The position numbers and the translations under genes were made by a program. From contig DSDS01000155.1 in the NCBI GenBank assembly GCA_011048585.1, positions 1 through 18,097 of the forward strand: DNA of 18,097 nucleotides. Reading direction: 5' to 3'. Shown piece by piece: positions 12,724-18,097 of the stretch. Under the pieces are notes generated by a model. The model did not search any database. It was not told the origin of the DNA and saw nothing but the letters and a program-made list of their open reading frames with translations. How positions within the stretch are numbered: the first letter of the stretch is position 1; every line of letters begins with the position of its first letter. This DNA is from Desulfurivibrio alkaliphilus (GTDB lineage Bacteria > Desulfobacterota > Desulfobulbia > Desulfobulbales > Desulfurivibrionaceae).

Positions 12724-13776
12724 ATGAGAGTCCTGAAAGCCCTTATCGCGGTCGTGGCACTGATCCTGGTTGCCCTGGTGGTGGCTCAGGTTCCCGGTGG
12801 GCAAAGCCTGCTTGGGATAGTGCTTCCCTACCTGGCATTTGCCATCTTTCTGGGAGGCTTTATCTACAAGGTTGTGGAGTGGGCCAGATCGCCGGTGCCC
12901 TTCCGCATCCCCACCACCTGCGGGCAGGAAAACTCCCTGCCCTGGATCAAGCAGAACAAGCTTGATTGCCCGTCGACCAAAGCCGGGGTGGTTGGCCGGA
13001 TGGCCCTGGAGATCCTGCTCTTCCGCTCCCTGTTCCGCAACACCAGGGCCTCGATCCATGACGGGCCCAAACTGGCCTACGGCTCCAACAAATGGCTCTG
13101 GCTGTTCGCCCTGCTCTTCCATTACAGCTTCCTGGTGATTGTCCTGCGCCATATGCGGCTCTTCACCGATCCCGTTGCCTCCTTTATCCTGCCGCTGGAG
13201 TTTATTGACGGCTTCCTCGAAGTGGGGGCCACCACCATCTACCAGAGCAGCTTTATCCTGCTGGCGGCGGTGACCTTCCTTTTTCTGCGGCGGCTGGTGC
13301 GGCCCTACCTGCGCTATATCTCTCTGCCCGCCGATTACTTCCCTCTGCTGCTGATCTTTGCCATCGGTCTGAGCGGCATTCTGATGCGCCATGTTTTCCG
13401 GACTGATGTGGTCACGGTCAAGGAGCTGGCCGTGGGCCTGGCCACCTTCTCGCCCTCCATCAACGGTGAGATCGGGGTCATCTTCTTCGTTCACATCTTT
13501 CTGGTCTCTGTGCTGATGGCCTACTTCCCCTTCAGCAAGCTGATGCACCTGGGTGGGATCTTCATGAGCCCCACTCGCAACATGGCCAACAACAACCGGA
13601 TGGTTCATCACGTCAACCCCTGGAACGACCCCAAGATCAAGCCTCACACTTACGCCGCCTACGAGGATGAGTTCCGCGAGTTCATGGTTGACGCGGGCCT
13701 GCCGGTGGAAAAGGAGTTGCCGGCCGCCGCTCCGGAGGAGAAAGTTCCGGCCGCCGAGGAAACCACCGATAAATAG
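12724..13776 (+). CDS. dsrM: DsrM, haem b membrane subunit of DsrMKJOP
   Basis: NarI-like integral membrane cytochrome b (350 aa) that exchanges electrons with menaquinone and passes them to DsrK at the cytoplasmic face. Hydrophobic segments lie at about 3-22, 29-52, 123-144, 174-192, 205-222 and 250-272. Histidines able to bind haem within or next to these are H133, H143, H223, H257 and H275. Conserved-looking stretches are 'VVEWARSPVPFRIPTTCGQ' after TM2, 'KLAYGSNKWLWLFALLFHYSFL' and 'FPFSKLMHLGGIFMSPTRN'. The C-terminal tail from about 305 is hydrophilic and Ala/Glu/Pro-rich. GAGG (12711-12714) is the ribosome site. It is the first structural gene of the complex, 71 bp before dsrK. Confidence 0.96.
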   Translation: MRVLKALIAVVALILVALVVAQVPGGQSLLGIVLPYLAFAIFLGGFIYKVVEWARSPVPFRIPTTCGQENSLPWIKQNKLDCPSTKAGVVGRMALEILLFRSLFRNTRASIHDGPKLAYGSNKWLWLFALLFHYSFLVIVLRHMRLFTDPVASFILPLEFIDGFLEVGATTIYQSSFILLAAVTFLFLRRLVRPYLRYISLPADYFPLLLIFAIGLSGILMRHVFRTDVVTVKELAVGLATFSPSINGEIGVIFFVHIFLVSVLMAYFPFSKLMHLGGIFMSPTRNMANNNRMVHHVNPWNDPKIKPHTYAAYEDEFREFMVDAGLPVEKELPAAAPEEKVPAAEETTDK

Positions 13777-13791
13777 GGGTGTCAGGCAGAC

Positions 13792-13811
13792 GGCTGCTCC
13801 GAGAGCAAGCC
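13792..13811 (+). other. Stem-loop in the dsrM-dsrK spacer
   Basis: GGCTGCTC (13792-13799) pairs with GAGC-A-AGCC (13803-13811, one bulged A) around a CGA loop. It lies in the only sizeable gap inside the operon (71 bp) and is not followed by a T-run. It may be an RNA-stability or processing element rather than a terminator. Confidence 0.35.
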
Positions 13812-13847
13812 TTGTTTGCTAAAAACTTCAGATAAGGAACGACGACA

Positions 13848-15494
13848 ATGGCAGATACCAAAGCAGCGGAAATGAAATTGAAGGTGGTCAGGGAGCCGTC
13901 CCTGATGACCGGCGCCGTGCCCACCCACAACTGGTGGGACGTGGAGGCGATCTTCAAGCCCGGGAACTACTGCTATCCGGCCAAGAAGAGCATCGCCGAA
14001 TACCACGGCAAAAACCTGCCCGGCCTCTTCGGCGAGCCCCGCGACTGGGAGGTGGAGAGCGACGACTGGAAGCTTCCGGAAAACTGGAAGGAGATCATCA
14101 TCAACGGAATCAAGGAGCGGCTGGATAAGTTCCGTTCCCTGAGGATTTTTATGGATTGCTGTGTCCGTTGCGGCGCCTGCGCCGATAAATGCCACTTCTT
14201 CCTCGGCACCGGCGACCCCAAGAACATGCCGGTGCTGCGGGCCGAGCTGTTCCGCTCAGTCTATCGCAACGACTTTACCCTGGCCGGCAAGATCCTGGGC
14301 GAGATTGCCGGGGCCCGGCCCATGACCTTCAAGGTTCTGAAGGAATGGTTCATGTATTTCTACCAGTGTACCGAGTGCCGGCGCTGCTCGGTCTTCTGCC
14401 CCTACGGCATCGATACCGCCGAGGTGACCATGATGGGGCGGGAACTGCTCCATCTGGTCGGGGTCAACACCAACTGGATCCTGGAGCCGGCCGCCAACTC
14501 CAACCGTACCGGCAACCATCTCGGTCTCCAGCCCCACACTTTCAAGGAGAACGCCGAATTCCTACTCGACGACATCGAAGAGGCCACCGGAGTTCGGTTG
14601 CAAAACCTCAACTTCAACCGCAAAGGGGCGGAGGTCCTCTTTGTCATCCCCTCGGCCGATGTTTTTGCCGACCCCGGGATCTTCACCTTCATGGGCTATA
14701 TCCTGCTCTTCGAGCATATCGGCCTGGATTATACGATCAGCACCTACTCCTCGGAGGGTGGCAACTTCGGGCTGTTCACCAACAACCAGTTGATGAAAAA
14801 GCTCAACGGCAAAATGTACGCCGAAGCCAAGCGTCTGGGGGTCAAGTGGATTCTGGGCGGTGAATGCGGCCACATGTGGCGGGTGGTTCATCAGTACATG
14901 GGAACCATGAACGGTCCGCCCGACTTCCTGGAAACTCCGCGTTCGCCCATCACCGGCACCGTTTTCGAGAACGCGGCCTCCACCAAGATGGTTCATATCA
15001 GTGAGTTCACCGCCGACCTGATCAAGAACAATCGGCTCAAGATCGACAAGAGCCGCAACGATCACCGGGTGGTGACCTACCACGACTCCTGCAACACCGC
15101 CCGGGGCATGGGCCTGATGGAGGAGCCGCGCTATATCCTGAACAGCGTCTGCAACAACTACTACGAGATGCCGGAAAACACCATCCGGGAAAAAACCTTC
15201 TGTTGCGGCAGCGGCACCGGCCTTAATACCGGTGAGATCATGGATCTGCGGATGCGGGCCGGCCTGCCCCGGGCAAACGCGGTCAAATATGTGGCCGAGC
15301 GGCACGGGGTCAACATGCTCTCCTGCGTCTGCGCCATCGACCGGGCCACCCTGCTGACCCTTAATACATACTGGAACCCCGAGGTCGCGGTTTGTGGGGT
15401 ATCGGAACTGGTCGGCAACGCCCTCATCATGGAGGGAGAAAAAAAGCGGGAAACTGACCTGCGGGCCGAGCCCCTGGCAGGAATGGAGGGTTAA
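13848..15494 (+). CDS. dsrK: DsrK, HdrD-like iron-sulfur catalytic subunit of DsrMKJOP
   Basis: Cytoplasmic membrane-associated subunit (548 aa) that resembles heterodisulfide reductase HdrD and is thought to act on DsrC trisulfide/disulfide. Two [4Fe-4S] motifs are present: C105-VR-C108-GA-C111-ADK-C115 and C174-TE-C177-RR-C180-SVF-C184-P. The C-terminal half carries CCG-type cysteines for the special catalytic cluster: GGEC340GH, HDSC415, FC452C453GSGTG and SC493VC495AID. The start ATG has AAGGA (13835-13839) upstream. The stop is three bases before dsrJ. No key ligand appears lost. Function is as in the family; electron direction depends on the organism's lifestyle, probably sulfite reduction. 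Confidence 0.97.
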   Translation: MADTKAAEMKLKVVREPSLMTGAVPTHNWWDVEAIFKPGNYCYPAKKSIAEYHGKNLPGLFGEPRDWEVESDDWKLPENWKEIIINGIKERLDKFRSLRIFMDCCVRCGACADKCHFFLGTGDPKNMPVLRAELFRSVYRNDFTLAGKILGEIAGARPMTFKVLKEWFMYFYQCTECRRCSVFCPYGIDTAEVTMMGRELLHLVGVNTNWILEPAANSNRTGNHLGLQPHTFKENAEFLLDDIEEATGVRLQNLNFNRKGAEVLFVIPSADVFADPGIFTFMGYILLFEHIGLDYTISTYSSEGGNFGLFTNNQLMKKLNGKMYAEAKRLGVKWILGGECGHMWRVVHQYMGTMNGPPDFLETPRSPITGTVFENAASTKMVHISEFTADLIKNNRLKIDKSRNDHRVVTYHDSCNTARGMGLMEEPRYILNSVCNNYYEMPENTIREKTFCCGSGTGLNTGEIMDLRMRAGLPRANAVKYVAERHGVNMLSCVCAIDRATLLTLNTYWNPEVAVCGVSELVGNALIMEGEKKRETDLRAEPLAGMEG

Positions 15495-15497
15495 AAC

Positions 15498-15881
15498 ATG
15501 TACGGCAGCGGACGAGTCATTCCATCTCTGATAGTTTTTGTCGGTTTGATGACCTTTGCTATCTGGTACAACGCCGGCAAGGCCCAGCAACTACCAGATC
15601 CCGAGAAACCCGCCGAGTATGAGGAGTGCGTGCGCGATACCCAGTTTATGCGGAAATCCCACATGGTCCTCCTCCATGAGTGGCGCGACGATATCCTGCG
15701 TAAGAGTGGCCAGCGTACTGGAGTCACCGCCAGCGGCCTGCGCTATGATCGCAGCTTGCAGAAAGGGTGTATGAACTGTCATGACGACAGGAAAAAATTC
15801 TGCGATGAGTGCCACGACTACGCGGCGGTTACACCGGACTGCTGGGGATGCCATCTCGAACCGACCAAGGAGGCCAGATAA
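15498..15881 (+). CDS. dsrJ: DsrJ, periplasmic triheme cytochrome c
   Basis: A 127-aa membrane-anchored periplasmic cytochrome of DsrMKJOP. Residues about 6-24 form an uncleaved signal anchor. Three haem c motifs are visible: C91MNCH95, C102DECH106 and C115WGCH119. The family is known for one haem with unusual His/Cys axial ligation. Cys44, in 'YEECVRDTQFMRKSHM', is the non-haem-binding Cys and the obvious candidate ligand (Cys46 in Allochromatium, from memory). GGAGGG (15485-15490) precedes the ATG by 7 nt. It sits tightly between dsrK and dsrO. Confidence 0.96.
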   Translation: MYGSGRVIPSLIVFVGLMTFAIWYNAGKAQQLPDPEKPAEYEECVRDTQFMRKSHMVLLHEWRDDILRKSGQRTGVTASGLRYDRSLQKGCMNCHDDRKKFCDECHDYAAVTPDCWGCHLEPTKEAR

Positions 15882-15883
15882 AG

Positions 15884-16702
15884 ATGAAGAAGGACAGGCG
15901 AGATTTTCTTAAACTGGCCGGAGTTGTGGCAGCCGCCGGGATCGGCGCCACCTCCGCCTTTCAATCGTTGCTCGGCGGAGAGGCCGAGGCCGCCGGTTTG
16001 GCCCGGGTCGGTGCCGCCAAAAAGAGTACCGACGGCACCCGCTTGGGGATGGCGATCGATATCCGCAAGTTTGCCGATAACCAGGAGTTGGCCCAGCGCT
16101 GTATCGAGGCCTGCCACTCCATCCATAACGTGCCCGATTTCCGCAACTCCAAGGACGAGATCAAGTGGCTCTGGAACGAAAAGTTTGAAAATGTTTTCGC
16201 CAAAGACACCCACACGCGCCAGAGTCCTGCTTTGCAGGGATTGCCGGTTCTGACCCTGTGCAACCACTGCGACAATCCCCCCTGCGTGCGGGCCTGCCCC
16301 ACCAAGGCCACCTTCAAGAAGGACGACGGGATCGTCGGGATGGATTACCATCGCTGCATCGGCTGCCGGTTCTGCATGGCGGCTTGTCCCTACGGGGCCC
16401 GGAGTTTCAACTGGCGCGATCCCCGGGGTACCGATGATAAGGGCCGTCCCTTTATTCGCGAGTTGAACCAGAAGTATCCCTCCCGGACCCGGGGGGTGGT
16501 GGAGAAGTGCAACTTCTGCACCGAGCGTTTGGCAGTGGGTGAACTGCCGGCCTGTGTCGAGGTGGCCGCCCCCCATGACGCCATGTTCTTTGGCGATCTC
16601 AACGATCCCAATTCGAAAATCAGCCGGGTGCTGCGGGAGAAGTTCACAATCCAGCGACGTCCGTCCCTGGGAACCTATCCATCCGTTTTCTATATCATTT
16701 AA
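15884..16702 (+). CDS. dsrO: DsrO, Tat-exported periplasmic Fe-S subunit
   Basis: Ferredoxin-like periplasmic subunit (272 aa) that relays electrons between DsrJ and DsrP. A twin-arginine signal (DR5-R6-DFLKLAG, then a hydrophobic stretch to about residue 30) directs folded export. Two complete cluster motifs are visible: C126NHC129...C134VRAC138P and C158IGC161RFC164MAAC168P. A third group, C209NFC212...C224, lacks its usual fourth Cys ('ACVEVAAP' instead of 'ACVEACP'). An N-terminal pair C73-x3-C77 replaces a full four-Cys set. From memory this may be normal for DsrO-type proteins, so fewer than four clusters are expected. I use the ATG at 15884 because AAGGAGG (15867-15873) and the Tat motif follow correctly. 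An upstream in-frame ATG at 15809 would lie within dsrJ. Confidence 0.95.
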   Translation: MKKDRRDFLKLAGVVAAAGIGATSAFQSLLGGEAEAAGLARVGAAKKSTDGTRLGMAIDIRKFADNQELAQRCIEACHSIHNVPDFRNSKDEIKWLWNEKFENVFAKDTHTRQSPALQGLPVLTLCNHCDNPPCVRACPTKATFKKDDGIVGMDYHRCIGCRFCMAACPYGARSFNWRDPRGTDDKGRPFIRELNQKYPSRTRGVVEKCNFCTERLAVGELPACVEVAAPHDAMFFGDLNDPNSKISRVLREKFTIQRRPSLGTYPSVFYII

Positions 16703-16713
16703 GGTGAGCCGTC

Positions 16714-17895
16714 ATGATTGAAAAAGCACTACAGGGGAGTAAGGGATACTGGACCTGGGTCGCCTTTCTGCTGGCCGTGATGGCCATGGGTGGTGCCTTC
16801 TACGCCCAGCAGTGGAACTATGGCCTGGGGATCACCGGGATGAGCCGGGATGTGAGCTGGGGGCTTTATATCTCTCAGTTTACCTTTCTGGTCGGGGTCG
16901 CCGCCGGCGGTCTGATGCTGGTTTTGCCCTATTATCTGCATAACTATAAGGAGTTCGGCCGGATTACCATCCTGGGCGAGTTCATGGCCATTGCCGCCGT
17001 CATTATGTGTCTGATGTTTATCATCGCCGACCTGGGCCAGCCGATGCGGGCCCTGAACGTGCTGCTCCATCCCACTCCCCGATCCATGCTCTTCTGGGAC
17101 ATGATCGTCCTTAACGGTTACCTGGCTCTGAACCTGATCTGCGGCTGGGCGATTCTCAGCGCCGAGTACAAGGGCGTCAAGTATGCCAACTGGGTCAAGC
17201 CCTTTATCTACCTCTCCATCCCCTGGGCTGTTAGTATCCACACTGTAACCGCCTTTCTCTACGCCGGTTTGCCGGGCCGTGACTACTGGCTCACCGCCAT
17301 TCTGGCCCCCCGCTTCCTGGCTTCAGCCTTTGCCGCCGGTCCGGCCCTGCTGCTGGTGGTGGCCCTGATCCTGGAGCGCAATACCCTGTTCCGGGTGGGC
17401 CGGGTGGCCAAGGATAAGCTGGTGACCATCATCACTTACGCGGCGGTGATCAACTTTTTCTTCCTGGGTTGCGAGTTCTTCTCCGCTTTTTACAGCCAGT
17501 ATCCGAGCAAGATCTACACCAAGGCCTATCTCTTCTGGGGCCTGCAGCAGGGTGACACGGTCTACAACAATTTGGCGATCTACATGCGTCTGTCGGTGTT
17601 GATCGGGATTATCGGCATCATTCTGATTCTGATGGCCCGTTCCCGCAAATCCGATATTATGCTGGGCCTCTCCTGTTTGCTGATCTTCCTCTCCCTCTGG
17701 ATCGACAAGGGTCTGGGCATGGTGTTGGGCGGCTTTGTTCCCAACCCGCTGGGAGGAGTCACCGAGTATTACCCCACAGTTCAGGAGTTGGGGATCACCG
17801 CCGCCGTATGGGCCACCGGTTTTCTGATTCTGACCATTCTCTATAAGGTGGCGATCGGTGTTAAGCTGGAGCAGGAGTTGAAGCAACCGTCATAA
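16714..17895 (+). CDS. dsrP: DsrP, NrfD/PsrC-like quinone-interacting membrane subunit
   Basis: A 393-aa NrfD-family polytopic inner-membrane protein, with about ten hydrophobic helices, that exchanges electrons between menaquinone and the periplasmic Fe-S subunit DsrO. It carries no cofactor motif of its own, as usual for the family. Characteristic segments are 'SRDVSWGLYISQFTFLVGVAAGGLM' in helix 2, 'ADLGQPMRALNVLLHPTPRSMLFWDM', 'SIPWAVSIHTVTAFLYAGLPGRDYW' and 'LGCEFFSAFYSQYP'. AGGTGA (16703-16708) serves as ribosome site, directly after the dsrO stop. It is the last gene of the operon and is followed by a strong terminator. Confidence 0.96.
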   Translation: MIEKALQGSKGYWTWVAFLLAVMAMGGAFYAQQWNYGLGITGMSRDVSWGLYISQFTFLVGVAAGGLMLVLPYYLHNYKEFGRITILGEFMAIAAVIMCLMFIIADLGQPMRALNVLLHPTPRSMLFWDMIVLNGYLALNLICGWAILSAEYKGVKYANWVKPFIYLSIPWAVSIHTVTAFLYAGLPGRDYWLTAILAPRFLASAFAAGPALLLVVALILERNTLFRVGRVAKDKLVTIITYAAVINFFFLGCEFFSAFYSQYPSKIYTKAYLFWGLQQGDTVYNNLAIYMRLSVLIGIIGIILILMARSRKSDIMLGLSCLLIFLSLWIDKGLGMVLGGFVPNPLGGVTEYYPTVQELGITAAVWATGFLILTILYKVAIGVKLEQELKQPS

Positions 17896-17937
17896 GCAGA
17901 ACCCCGTTTAGCGGGCTGCATTGCCGTCAGTGATTTC

Positions 17938-17980
17938 AAGGAAGCAGGTTTGCCCCCGTGGCGGACCTGCTTCCTTTTTT
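17938..17980 (+). terminator. Rho-independent terminator of the dsr operon
   Basis: GGAAGCAGGT (17940-17949) pairs with ACCTGCTTCC (17965-17974). The inner GTTTGCC/GGCGGAC pairs continue the stem, with G-U pairs, around a CCCGT loop. T6 follows at 17975-17980. It lies 42 bp after the dsrP stop. Confidence 0.92.
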
Positions 17981-18088
17981 GTAATCGTTCAGCAGCACCG
18001 CATCTTCGGGCGATCAGCCAGGCTTACGTACACGGGGTACGCGGCGCTTGGCCGCTTGCCCGAACCTGCGGCACTGCTGAACGATTAC
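17981..18088 (-). repeat. 108-bp imperfect-palindrome repeat element, copy 2 (inverted)
   Basis: The reverse complement matches copy 1 at 4237-4344 in 106 of 108 positions, and nine more matching bases (18089-18097) run to the window edge. The two differences are compatible with the fold: one lies in an internal bulge, and the other turns a G-C of the apical stem into a G-U. It begins at the base after the T6 of the dsr terminator. The remaining gap after dsrP holds nothing else I can identify. Confidence 0.9.
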
Positions 18089-18097
18089 AGCCCGTTA

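Overview
The window looks like the chromosome of a GC-rich sulfate- or sulfur-metabolising bacterium of the Desulfobacterota, most likely Desulfobulbales-like. The main evidence is a complete dsrMKJOP cluster whose DsrJ, DsrO and DsrP have the architecture seen in sulfate reducers, preceded by an RsbRD_N-domain gene. The EF-G is of the mitochondrial/spirochaete/delta type, which also fits. The assignment to order is inference; the dsr assignment is solid.

Layout. (1) Positions 2-2347 (+) hold most of a PEP carboxylase gene cut by the left edge just after its active-site His. It converges on a minus-strand operon (4002 to 2382): BamE-like lipoprotein, pcm, and a YqaA/VTT membrane protein, joined by two ATGA overlaps. 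(2) A roughly 400-bp gap (4003-4402) contains a probable minus-strand promoter and a 108-bp imperfect-palindrome repeat. It is followed by a gene for an unusual acidic repeat protein with an N-terminal zinc ribbon. (3) tRNA-Phe follows with its own promoter and terminator. Next comes fusA, whose leader contains an intrinsic-terminator-like hairpin, then a RecA-like ATPase of unknown function and a eukaryotic-type hisA. (4) An HDOD regulator gene, a metallo-beta-lactamase-fold hydrolase gene and a small FlaG-like gene follow on the plus strand. (5) Positions 12139-17895 hold the RsbRD_N gene plus dsrM-K-J-O-P, ending in a strong terminator. A 22-bp perfect inverted repeat precedes the operon. 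(6) Directly after the terminator's T-run lies a second copy of the 108-bp element, inverted relative to the first and differing at two positions.

How it works together. DsrMKJOP is the membrane complex linking the quinone pool and periplasmic cytochromes to cytoplasmic thiol/disulfide chemistry (DsrC) in dissimilatory sulfite reduction. DsrM (haem b) and DsrK (HdrD-like) form one module. DsrJ (triheme c), DsrO (Tat-exported Fe-S protein) and DsrP (NrfD-like) form the other. The RsbRD_N protein is probably a sensor or partner co-expressed with them. The most noteworthy unexplained elements are the paired 108-bp structured repeats bracketing 13.6 kb, the putative fusA leader attenuator, and the palindrome in front of the dsr operon.
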